Under the pieces are notes generated by a model that searched no databases, was not told where the DNA came from, and worked only from the letters and a program-made list of their open reading frames with translations. Positions 56,751-64,000 of a stretch of DNA of 64,000 nucleotides are shown here, in pieces. This stretch comes from Duganella sp. BJB476 (GTDB lineage: Bacteria; Pseudomonadota; Gammaproteobacteria; Burkholderiales; Burkholderiaceae_D). Numbering within the stretch: the stretch's first letter is position 1; every line of letters begins with the position of its first letter. Location of the stretch: assembly GCF_003416895.1 (NCBI RefSeq), contig NZ_QVIO01000001.1:1178001-1242000 (forward strand), read 5' to 3'. A program made the position numbers and the translations under genes.

Positions 56751-57620
56751 TCAGTCGCAGGCGTCGCCGGTGGCGACGACGCGCCACTGTCCTTTGCCGT
56801 AGCGCAGCGTGCGACCGTTGATGCAGGCTTCGTTGGGCCAGTACTGGAGGGCGATTTCGTTGTCGGACAGGGTCAGTTCGGCGTCCCTGGCCTCGCCGGC
56901 GCCGAGCAGGGATTCGAGCAAGGAGGCGTCAACGGTGACGGTCGAGACTTGCTCTTCGCCGCCGGTGTCGTAGACCTTGGCGGTGATTTTCTTCGCTACG
57001 TGGGCGCGCAGGTAGGCGACGTTGCCGGATGTTTTGGCTCCGCATAGCAGCAGCTCGGTCAGGGTCCATGCCTCGGCCGGCGCGGGCGACTTGAGCAGTT
57101 GCTTGCGTAGCGCGGCCTTGTTGTTCGCCGTGCAGGAGGTTGGCTTGTCGTCCTTGTCGGGCAGCGTCTGCAGCAAAAAGTGCTGGTTGCTGACGCTGAG
57201 CAGGTGACGTTTCTCGTCCGGCCCGTTCAGCCACTTGAAGCTGATGCCGCGCGCGGGGCCTTCGAACTTGATCGACTTCTTCAGGTCGTAGGGGAATTCG
57301 GTGTCCAGCACGAGGGAGGTGAGGCAGCTTTGCAGCAGGAAGGAATCCACGTAGTTCTGCTTGCCGTTCTTGTTGAGCATCAGCACCGCATGGTCTTCCA
57401 GGCCGGCGCCACAGTGGGCGGTGGAGCGGGGAATTGTGGACGGGGTGCTGATCAGCATTAGCGCCAGCACACTGTCGGGCGTGATGTTTTCCGAGTAAAC
57501 GGTTTCGATCGTTTCCGCCTTGTCCAGCCAGGCGGCCGCCTTTGCTTCCGTCGGGGGCGCGATGGCCGTGTGCGCGCCAAGGGCTGTCTGCAATGCTGCT
57601 GCCAGTATCAATCGTTTCAT
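56751..57620 (-). CDS. Exported protein of unknown function
   Basis: 289-aa protein not recognised. A signal peptide (MKRLILAAALQTALGAHTAI) is followed by a mature chain with six cysteines (in TAHCGAG, LLQSCLTS, PTSCTANN, LLLCGAKT, NEACING and GDACD at the end), suggesting disulfides in the periplasm. No repeats or catalytic motif seen. Start at 57620 overlaps the stop of the gene at 57617-58153 by 4 nt, so the two secreted proteins are made together. The context, near a type VI module, allows an envelope-protection role, but that is speculation. Confidence 0.75.
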   Translation of the reverse strand: MKRLILAAALQTALGAHTAIAPPTEAKAAAWLDKAETIETVYSENITPDSVLALMLISTPSTIPRSTAHCGAGLEDHAVLMLNKNGKQNYVDSFLLQSCLTSLVLDTEFPYDLKKSIKFEGPARGISFKWLNGPDEKRHLLSVSNQHFLLQTLPDKDDKPTSCTANNKAALRKQLLKSPAPAEAWTLTELLLCGAKTSGNVAYLRAHVAKKITAKVYDTGGEEQVSTVTVDASLLESLLGAGEARDAELTLSDNEIALQYWPNEACINGRTLRYGKGQWRVVATGDACD

Positions 57621-58153
57621 CGTTTGGTCCGATTTTCTGGTTTGACGGCGGCCTCTTTCTTCAACACCCACTCGACCGTCAAATCCTTGCCGTCGGCGTA
57701 GAATTTTTGGCCGACCGGCTTGAACAGGTAGAACGGGCCGTCGGGGTAGGCGGGGTCGTCGGTGGTCAGTTTGTACCAGCTGGCCTTGATGCCGGCAGGC
57801 GATTCGCTGACGGCTGCTTCGATCAGGTAGACGTCGCCTCCACGGGCGGCCACGAAGCCGTCGACCATGGTTGTTTCGCCGTGGGAGACGTTGAACCAGG
57901 TGTCTTGCTGGTCATCTCGCGACTTGACGATGGGGACATGGATCCAGTCGCCACCGGGCTTGGCTTCAAAATAGAAGGTCATGCTGCGCTTGTAGCGCAA
58001 CACGTCGCTGACCGTGCCGGCCACCATGACCAGTTTGCCTTTCAAGGCCGGCCACTGGTGCAAACCTTGCTGGCTGGAGGCGACGTCGGCTTGGGCGGAT
58101 GGGGGCAACGCGAGCGCGAGAGCCAGCGTGCAATAGGCGAGGATGGTTTTCAT
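57617..58153 (-). CDS. Exported protein of unknown function
   Basis: 178-aa secreted protein, signal peptide MKTILAYCTLALALALPPSA, cleavage near AQAD. The mature part is beta-rich (GKLVMVAGTVSDVLRYKRSM, WIHVPIVKSRDDQQDTWFNV), perhaps OB-like, with no Cys. First of a two-gene unit with the gene at 56751. Not recognised. Confidence 0.75.
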   Translation of the reverse strand: MKTILAYCTLALALALPPSAQADVASSQQGLHQWPALKGKLVMVAGTVSDVLRYKRSMTFYFEAKPGGDWIHVPIVKSRDDQQDTWFNVSHGETTMVDGFVAARGGDVYLIEAAVSESPAGIKASWYKLTTDDPAYPDGPFYLFKPVGQKFYADGKDLTVEWVLKKEAAVKPENRTKR

Positions 58154-58190
58154 TGTTGTTGAGGTGGTTGCGTCAGGTAGGTTGGTGATG

Positions 58191-59048
58191 TCAAGGGCGT
58201 GCCGCCTTGGCGAGCAGGGCAGTCAAGCGCGCCTTGCGCTGCGCGGTAAGCTGCGAGCGCTGGAGGCTTTGGCCCATGTTTTTCAATTGCTGCGGAGTCG
58301 CTTTGGCGGCCAAAATCGCCAGCGCATTCTCCGATGTATTCTCGCTGTCGCGTAGCTGACGTTGTTGGCTGGCGATCTTTGCCCGTTTCTGGTTCGCGTC
58401 CAATGCCGCCATGTATTCCGTGCGCAAGCGCAGGTCTTGAATCGCCGATGGCGACACGCCGGCCGGCAATCCTGTCTCCGCTGGTGGAGAGACGTTCAGT
58501 TCGACTGCCATGCTGGCGTCCGATGCGGGCAGCAACTCCTTATCCAGGGCGGCAAAAGCCGCGAGCAACAGCTCGAATTGATCTGCGCTGCCGGCCTGGC
58601 TTGATGTCCGCGCGTTGTCCTTGTGGGAGAACGAAAAGTTCGTTCGCGCCGCGTTGGCTGGGTCGTTACTGAACTGTACGAAGTCCAAGGTTCGATCTCT
58701 GGTCACGGCGATGATGCACGCGTCATGAGCCACGCCGGCGCAAACTCCATTGTCGCACCCGGACGCCTCGTCCGCCTCGTCGCATTTATCCAGACGCCAT
58801 TGCAACCATGCGCGCTGGGTGGTCCTGAGCGCCGCCGCATCTGCGCTGTTTAGTTTTTTGACGAGGCTCCTATATTGCGCATTGAGCTTGCTGTCTTCCG
58901 CCATATAACTGGAAAAATTTCCACATCGGGTCAGCGGCGTCTTGTCCAAGGCGCAGGACTGGTCTTGCGAGCGATTTGTCAGTATGCAGTTCTCTTTGCA
59001 GTCGCCGGCAAATGCCTGGCTGGTACACAGGAGCCAGGCGACCATCAT
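58191..59048 (-). CDS. Exported LprI/DUF1311-domain protein
   Basis: 285-aa protein beginning at an internal Met (59048) followed by a signal-peptide-like stretch, MMVAWLLCTSQAFAG. The mature N-terminal part has the DUF1311/LprI pattern: Cys pairs, LNAQYRSLVKKLNSADAAAL, RTTQRAWLQWRLDKCD. LprI of Mycobacterium inhibits lysozyme. The C-terminal half is a helical Gln/Arg/Ala-rich region. The open frame continues upstream without a stop into the remnant at 59049-59755, and no good ribosome-binding site was found for any internal start, so the true N-terminus is uncertain. Being next to a type VI module, it might guard the cell wall; this is inference. Confidence 0.6.
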   Translation of the reverse strand: MMVAWLLCTSQAFAGDCKENCILTNRSQDQSCALDKTPLTRCGNFSSYMAEDSKLNAQYRSLVKKLNSADAAALRTTQRAWLQWRLDKCDEADEASGCDNGVCAGVAHDACIIAVTRDRTLDFVQFSNDPANAARTNFSFSHKDNARTSSQAGSADQFELLLAAFAALDKELLPASDASMAVELNVSPPAETGLPAGVSPSAIQDLRLRTEYMAALDANQKRAKIASQQRQLRDSENTSENALAILAAKATPQQLKNMGQSLQRSQLTAQRKARLTALLAKAARP

Positions 59049-59755
59049 CGGTTTCAGTAATCGCCCTGCCGGCAACGGTATAAATAGTTTATTCAGTTTT
59101 TCTGGGGGCGTTGATTGCGATAAGCCTTGGTCTAGAAATATCGAAAATTGATGGAAGCTTCGCGGATACCCGTCTTTAATGTCGGAAACGGTTGGACTCG
59201 CTTCAAACCGCAATTTTATCGCTGGTCCGCTCCCTTTTGTTTTGTATGAGAAGACGTTTACGACGGCCAATGGTCTGGTTTGTCGATGCTCCGTGCTAGC
59301 CTTTTCGAGAACAAAGCCGTCAAATAAGTTTTTTGAAAATTTCATATCAAAGAAACCCATTGGAAAATTTCTGGGATGAATAGACAATCCTCCAACGTTC
59401 CAAGGGGAGGACGAGTCATTGCGGCCAAAACCGATCGAGATAGAGCGAAACTTAAAATTTTCTACTTCGTATGAGAGACTAGCTCTGATCGGTTTCTGCG
59501 GATCCTTAGGCCAAAAATAACTACCGTTTCCAAATACTGCATCATTTTCTTCCAAGACTCTCTTTTTTCGATGACATCTAACATGGACTTTAATAAATGG
59601 CGGATGTATTCCTGCTGTTCTTTTGTAATTGGCACTATCTCAGGAATCTCGTTTAGCTCGACATTGTCATAATTCTTTACGTCGGGCATCGCGAAGCACG
59701 TGGAACTTGCCACAAATAAGACAAGCGACATGAAATTGAATAAGAGGGTTTTCAT
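59049..59755 (-). pseudogene. Frameshifted gene for an exported protein of unknown function
   Basis: The gene starts at 59755 with a signal peptide (MKTLLFNFMSLVLFVASSTC) and runs in one frame to about 59560; a continuation of typical coding quality (NDAVFGNGSYFWPKDPQKP, LSYEVENFKFRSISIGFGRN) is in another frame. The switch point is a run of six A on the coding strand (59563-59568); a -1 slip there gives one continuous reading (EKKRVLEEND). Without it the 5' frame ends at 59462. After the slip the frame runs on into the DUF1311 gene with no stop. Either a decayed gene, a sequencing error or programmed slippage. Noticeably AT-rich against the window. Confidence 0.6.
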
Positions 59756-60037
59756 GGTTGCATAGTCCGTTTTTCCTTCAAGGCTTAATTCGTGCTGGAA
59801 TAATTATCAGCGGCAATACGCCTCCTTCGCACATTTCATCCTCTTTCCCCTGTCCTTTTAGCGCGCTGAGGTTGGTGCAAAGCAGGCCATTCTGGGTGGT
59901 TTTGCCTACTATAGGGATGCAACGCCAGCATGCTTTGATGCAGGCGTTAAATCCAAATCGGATGGCAGCATGACGGAATTTTCCGGACTGGGGCAGTTCA
60001 TCGGGGTGCGGCAAAGATGCAGGGATTCCGTCCGACG
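59756..60037. other. Intergenic AT-rich region between the immunity gene and the frameshifted gene
   Basis: About 280 bp with no convincing complete gene. On the minus strand a frame of about 87 codons follows the immunity gene stop (TTG at 60041, no ribosome-binding site of its own) and includes NGLLCTNLSALKGQGKEDEM; it may be the remnant of a further small secreted or immunity protein. No promoter or repeat could be assigned. Confidence 0.4.
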
Positions 60038-61114
60038 TCAATTGTCAGCCAACACCCAACGCACTTCTAGGCCTTGATGCAGCGGCAGCTTCTCACCTTT
60101 TTGCAGCGTGACACTGGCACTTAGGTCAGTCTCGACTAACCATTTTCCTGCGACTTGTGTGACGGCGCCGCTCTCTGCCCAAATGGTTTCTTTCGGTACC
60201 CAGATCAATGGGGCAGGGGGGAGAACTGCGTCCGGTTTGTTGAACCGATAGTGCGCCTCTTCTTCTGGAACCGTACCGTCGGTATAGCGGTCGTCTCGCC
60301 ACAGCAAACGCCATGTGGTGTCCAGATCAATATTGTCGGACGCCGTCTCCACCATGATCCTTGGTGCTTTCGACCCACCGTGCAAGTAGTTCATGGCACC
60401 GACAAGCTTGAAGGGCGGTTGAGGTTTAGGAGCGCGAGTAATCAAACTCAAGAGCGAGGGTTTGGGGACGTCCACCGGTTCCCAAATCCCGGAGCACGGT
60501 GTGTAATCGTTCGTACGCACGAAGGTGTTATCAATCGGATCGGGGACCTGCATTAGTTTCTGTGGAAAAGGCATTGTTTTCAACTCCGCCTGAAGCCAGG
60601 CGCCGTACAACGTGAGACCTGGTTCGCCAAGATAACGAGGCTCAAGAATATGCATGGCGCACTCTCCCCACGCTTGGCCTAACGAGATTAGTGCCTCGCA
60701 AAATTCGGCCCAGAGCGGGGTATTTTCTTTGATGCCATTCTCACCTAACTCAATACGTTCAAGCATCTGCGTCCAATGAGAAAGCATGCGTCGAGCCATT
60801 GCAAATTCACCATTTGCATCAAATTTAAATACCCGTTTATCGCCCTTTTCCAGTCGACTGACACCTTCTTCACAATGCGCCAAGCACTTTAAAATGAGAG
60901 CATATTCTGACTGAGGAAGCGAGGTCTCCTGCCCCCAGCCGTGCTCGTCGGCTTCGCGTAGGCTATTTTCTGTGGCCGTTGCCCAGGCTCTATAGAATTC
61001 AAAAAGGCGGCGCCATGCCGTAACCGAACTGACTCTCCGCAGCCAGTAAAAAATCTGCTGCCGTTCAAAATCGGACGGCAACATGGCAGCACTGTCGGGT
61101 ATGGATTGGTTCAT
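60038..61114 (-). CDS. Imm71/Imm72-like type VI immunity protein
   Basis: 358-aa cytoplasmic protein without signal peptide. The N-terminal half, DFERQQIFYWLRRVSSVTAW then RRLFEFYRAWATATENS, resembles Imm71-type immunity proteins; the C-terminal half with TTWRLLWRDDRYTDG and PEEEAHYRFN resembles the Imm72 pattern. The start overlaps the stop of the effector gene by 4 nt, the classical arrangement that makes toxin and antidote together. It should bind and block the C-terminal domain of the neighbouring effector. Family assignment is from memory of the motif pattern, not from a search. Confidence 0.75.
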   Translation of the reverse strand: MNQSIPDSAAMLPSDFERQQIFYWLRRVSSVTAWRRLFEFYRAWATATENSLREADEHGWGQETSLPQSEYALILKCLAHCEEGVSRLEKGDKRVFKFDANGEFAMARRMLSHWTQMLERIELGENGIKENTPLWAEFCEALISLGQAWGECAMHILEPRYLGEPGLTLYGAWLQAELKTMPFPQKLMQVPDPIDNTFVRTNDYTPCSGIWEPVDVPKPSLLSLITRAPKPQPPFKLVGAMNYLHGGSKAPRIMVETASDNIDLDTTWRLLWRDDRYTDGTVPEEEAHYRFNKPDAVLPPAPLIWVPKETIWAESGAVTQVAGKWLVETDLSASVTLQKGEKLPLHQGLEVRWVLADN

Positions 61115-62643
61115 GGGTGGACGACTACCTGTTCGTTATGTTTAGTTGCTTGTTCTCGGCTGCCGACACGCGCGGTTTGCGTGGTCGTGGTACCTGGGGC
61201 GTGAATGTAGCCCCAAATACCGTTCGTGTCGGTCCAACTGGTGCTATGAAAAGTAAATTCAAGTCCTGCGTTGCTATCGATGATCTTGCTTTGTTTGACG
61301 CCATTGGCGAAATCGTGACCGACTCGCTTCAAAATTTCTTGGAACCCATCCTCTAGCAAAAAGAACGCCTGAGTTGCGCCACCGGGAAGATACTGGCCTG
61401 GAATCTGTGTACCAAACTGTTCCGAGACCGTACCGACGACCGCTTTCGGTCCTTTGTTCCCCACGACCCGAGCTGATACGTAAAAGCCATCGCCGTTGAA
61501 ACTGTCGAGCACTGCCGCCATCTCTCGCCATTCCTTGGCACTCTTGGGTGGAGGGCCCACGCCCCACCATGCACCACCCGCCCACGCCTCGCCTACGTCC
61601 ACGCCATGGGTTGTTCGCGGGGGGCCGAAGAATCGGAAAATTTGTTCGCCGTCTTTTAACTCGCGATTTATCATTTTTCCGGAAAAGGCTGCCACGCTGT
61701 TGTACTGCCCGGTTTCACGGTCGGCACGTAACAGGTTGGGATATCCGGGTTCCGGTTTGTAATATTTCGAGACCTTAGCAGGGGCCAAACTGGAAGCTGG
61801 ATTCTGGTTAAATCCGCCCCGTGAGCTCCGTGCGGGCAGCACACCGTCTTCAACTAGCCTCCGCTCTTCTGCGCGTGTCGCCACCTTTTGGCCGGTGGCC
61901 ACCTCATGCAGCGCCAGGCGACTAGTCGTCTCGCCACCCGAACGAATGTAAGCCTGAATCTCACGCAATTTCTGATCAAATTCTTTCACCGCGATCGGTA
62001 TCATTTCCTTACCCTTGTCCCGTACCCTGACAAGGCCGCCGCGCAGCTGCTGGATGCGGTTGGCCAGACTGGGGGAAATGCCGGCAATCATGCTACGGGT
62101 TTTAAGCAGGATACCGTCTAGCGTCCCCATCAGGTGCGTGAACTTTTCGACCAAAGGAGCCATGTGGTCGCTGATGCGCAGCGCGAGCAACCACTTCTCG
62201 GCGTTTTTAACGCCGATCCGGTTAAGGAACTCAATGATTTCCTTGGCGCCTTCGACCATGTGCGCCATTCTGGCTGCCGCTGCCATATGGGCTGCTTCCT
62301 CTGCAACCTTTACGATGATGCGTCCCACGCCTTTAACGACGCCGCCGAACACTGGTATCAGTGCAAACAGCAGCACAACGAGCAATACCCAGTGCCATGT
62401 TGAGTTGCGTTTTTCCTCATCATCGGCCAGGCCGAAGACAACTGCGATCAGATCGCGCACGGCTGTCGCATCGCCGACCAGCGGGATCATGCCGATGACC
62501 GCGTCCACAATAATTTGGGTGATGCTTGCCTTTTCGTTGAAAGCCCCTTGTACCGTTCCCCAAGTCCAACTCCCAACATCGGCACAGACAGATTTGAAAT
62601 AACTTACTGTCCAGCCGGCTGGAGGATTCTGCGTGTCGCTCAT
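61111..62643 (-). CDS. Putative type VI secretion effector with unrecognised C-terminal toxin domain
   Basis: 510-aa protein directly behind vgrG (15-nt gap, AAGGAG upstream). N-terminal part: amphipathic and membrane segments (VDAVIGMIPLVGDATAVRDL, then WVLLVVLLFALIPVFGGVV) like those of polymorphic-toxin pre-domains, followed by helices to about residue 265. C-terminal part (about 285-510) starts KVSKYYKPEPGYPNLLRADR and includes IFRFFGPPRTTHGVDVGEAW, DGFYVSARVVG and PGQYLPGGATQAFF. It is not recognised; an ADP-ribosyltransferase- or NAD-glycohydrolase-like fold is conceivable but unproven. The cognate immunity gene overlaps by ATGA. No PAAR or DUF4123 adaptor gene is between vgrG and this gene. 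Confidence 0.75.
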   Translation of the reverse strand: MSDTQNPPAGWTVSYFKSVCADVGSWTWGTVQGAFNEKASITQIIVDAVIGMIPLVGDATAVRDLIAVVFGLADDEEKRNSTWHWVLLVVLLFALIPVFGGVVKGVGRIIVKVAEEAAHMAAAARMAHMVEGAKEIIEFLNRIGVKNAEKWLLALRISDHMAPLVEKFTHLMGTLDGILLKTRSMIAGISPSLANRIQQLRGGLVRVRDKGKEMIPIAVKEFDQKLREIQAYIRSGGETTSRLALHEVATGQKVATRAEERRLVEDGVLPARSSRGGFNQNPASSLAPAKVSKYYKPEPGYPNLLRADRETGQYNSVAAFSGKMINRELKDGEQIFRFFGPPRTTHGVDVGEAWAGGAWWGVGPPPKSAKEWREMAAVLDSFNGDGFYVSARVVGNKGPKAVVGTVSEQFGTQIPGQYLPGGATQAFFLLEDGFQEILKRVGHDFANGVKQSKIIDSNAGLEFTFHSTSWTDTNGIWGYIHAPGTTTTQTARVGSREQATKHNEQVVVHP

Positions 62644-62658
62644 TATGCTTGCTCCTTA

Positions 62659-64000
62659 TCAGGCGGCGTTGCCGGCATCGTCTGATTTTAAATATTTGTC
62701 GATCAGGCTGTCGATCTTCGCTCCGGAAGGGGCTGCATCGTAATTGGGCATCGGCGTTTTGTCCACTCGCTGGAACGCACCTGGCATCGGACCAAAACTA
62801 ACCTGGGCCATCCCCGTCTTGATGTTAGTAATTACTGCGCGGCCTTGTGTATCGAGCTTGCCGGTGCGTTCGGAGCCGTCGGCCAGTTTGACAAAGTAAT
62901 CGGCACCGGCTAACGGTTGATCGTCGTGGTAGCGATGGTCCAAATACAATGTATCTGGCGGTAGCGCGCCTTCCGGTAACATCGGCAGTGCAGCCGGTGC
63001 GCTGGCGCCGCCTTCAAACACATGCTTCCCACCCTTGACAGTGAAGTTGCCAGGGCAGGCGAACGTGATGTCGCCGCCTTCCAGCGTGATCGAGGACTGG
63101 CCGGCTTGCAGCACGATTTTCTGGCTGGCCTTGATCTCGATGCTGTCGTTGACCGAGATGACGGTGATCGACTTGTCGGCCAAAATCTCCAGCTGGTCGG
63201 TGTGCGCTTGCAGCGACACCGGTCCGTTGCCGGCGATGGCCTGGATGCCGCCGGTGTGCGAGAAGTAGCTCACCGCGTTGGCCGCCACCGACGATACCGT
63301 GTACCCGGCCGTCATGTGCAGGTCGCCCTGCGACACCCAGTGCAGCTGCTGGCCCGCGAACAGCACGGTAGATGCCGGCGTGGCCCAGTTGATGCTGGAC
63401 GGGGCGTCCATCAGCACCAGTGGGGCGCCGAATTTTTCCACCGGCCTGGCCGCGTCGAGATCGCGCGCGCCGTCCTTGGCCTTGGCGGCCTGCTGGCCGT
63501 TGACCGCGCCGGCATGCTTTCCTTTGTCTTTGGGATCGAGCTGCGTGATGAAATCCTTGTGCGCTTCCACCGCCGGCTTGCTGGACAAGGCCTGCTGCTG
63601 GGTGGCCGCTTCGCTCAGTTTATCCGCCAGTTCCTTCGACGATTTCAACGAACCGAGCGCCTCGTCCGCATCCATCTGCGTCGACGTGACGCCGCTGCCT
63701 TGCGCGGCGCGCGCGCTGGTGGTCAGCAGCACGCCCTCGGCGCCGCGCACCGTGGCCCAGGCGTCGGTGCGCAGTTCAAAGCCGCTGCCGCGATACGGGC
63801 CGCGCTGGGCGGAGGAGGGATCCTGCTGAATCAAATAGCCCAGGTTCAGCTGCGTCGCGGCACTGCTGGTCGCAAGCCTCGTGCGCACCTGTCCAGGCGT
63901 GTCGTCCAGCTGCCATTGGTTGTAGCCGCCGCCGTCGAAGTTGTGGCTGTGGATGCCGGACAGCGTGCCCGCATGATTGGCGCCCGAATCCACTCCCGCC
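62659..64000 (-). CDS. vgrG: Type VI secretion spike protein VgrG, C-terminal part (5' end outside window)
   Basis: The gene enters from the right edge; 446 codons are visible. SGANHAGTLSGIHSHNFDGG, QVRTRLATSSAATQLNLGYL and RGSGFELRTDAWATVRGAEG are hallmarks of the Rhs-type VgrG C-terminal region. A DUF2345 needle follows (ITVISVNDSIEIKASQKIVL, SITLEGGDITFACPGNFTVK). The last 95 residues (LYLDHRYHDDQPLAGADYFV, then GKLDTQGRAVITNIKTG) form a transthyretin-like domain, which in other VgrGs holds the effector. The effector gene is next, so this spike probably carries it. No other T6SS core gene is in the window. Confidence 0.92.
   Translation of the reverse strand, partial: AGVDSGANHAGTLSGIHSHNFDGGGYNQWQLDDTPGQVRTRLATSSAATQLNLGYLIQQDPSSAQRGPYRGSGFELRTDAWATVRGAEGVLLTTSARAAQGSGVTSTQMDADEALGSLKSSKELADKLSEAATQQQALSSKPAVEAHKDFITQLDPKDKGKHAGAVNGQQAAKAKDGARDLDAARPVEKFGAPLVLMDAPSSINWATPASTVLFAGQQLHWVSQGDLHMTAGYTVSSVAANAVSYFSHTGGIQAIAGNGPVSLQAHTDQLEILADKSITVISVNDSIEIKASQKIVLQAGQSSITLEGGDITFACPGNFTVKGGKHVFEGGASAPAALPMLPEGALPPDTLYLDHRYHDDQPLAGADYFVKLADGSERTGKLDTQGRAVITNIKTGMAQVSFGPMPGAFQRVDKTPMPNYDAAPSGAKIDSLIDKYLKSDDAGNAA

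Overview
The window is GC-rich, densely coded Gram-negative DNA. Burkholderiales-type porins, branched-chain-type ABC importers for aromatics, a class I PHA synthase, NodT-family outer-membrane channels, a PEP-CTERM protein and a type VI VgrG all point to Burkholderiales. The best guess is Oxalobacteraceae (Massilia/Duganella/Janthinobacterium group); this is inference from gene content, not a computed placement. No rRNA, tRNA, CRISPR array, transposase or integrase was seen.

Region 1 (1-25165) is a supra-operonic cluster for lignin-type aromatics. A tannase/feruloyl-esterase-family lipoprotein may release hydroxycinnamate or related acids. A porin and an ABC importer (LivHMGF with three related binding proteins) would bring acids in. 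VanAB demethylates vanillate and PobA hydroxylates 4-hydroxybenzoate, both giving protocatechuate. PcaHG, PcaB and a PcaC-PcaD fusion convert it to 3-oxoadipate, and PcaIJ and PcaF yield succinyl-CoA and acetyl-CoA. Control appears to come from two IclR regulators with related operators, a MarR regulator beside vanAB, and an AraC regulator beside pobA. A large propeller-type diguanylate cyclase lies inside the cluster.

Region 2 (25260-31914) holds a YncE-like periplasmic propeller, a two-component system, a small PepSY-type membrane protein, a serine hydrolase, an acyl-CoA-dehydrogenase-fold flavoprotein and an aldose-dehydrogenase-like protein.

Region 3 (31921-44145) looks like a low-oxygen regulon. 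It contains a four-gene RbbA-type ABC export operon, a MaoC-phosphotransacetylase fusion, a PHA synthase and two tandem universal stress proteins. Three FNR/Anr-type boxes sit in front of these units, each 32-33 bp from a possible -10 element, as expected for class II FNR activation. A PNPOx-like protein carrying a short flavodoxin-like N-terminus follows.

Region 4 (44212-51791) is an RND tripartite efflux operon divergent from a BaeRS/AdeRS-like two-component system.

Region 5 (51798-58153) has two NTF2-fold proteins, a PEP-CTERM protein, a LuxR / hybrid-kinase / receiver operon and two secreted proteins of unknown function.

Region 6 (58191-64000) is more AT-rich and looks acquired. It carries a 5'-truncated vgrG, a putative type VI effector with an unrecognised C-terminal domain, an Imm71/Imm72-like immunity protein, a frameshifted secreted-protein gene and an LprI/DUF1311 protein.
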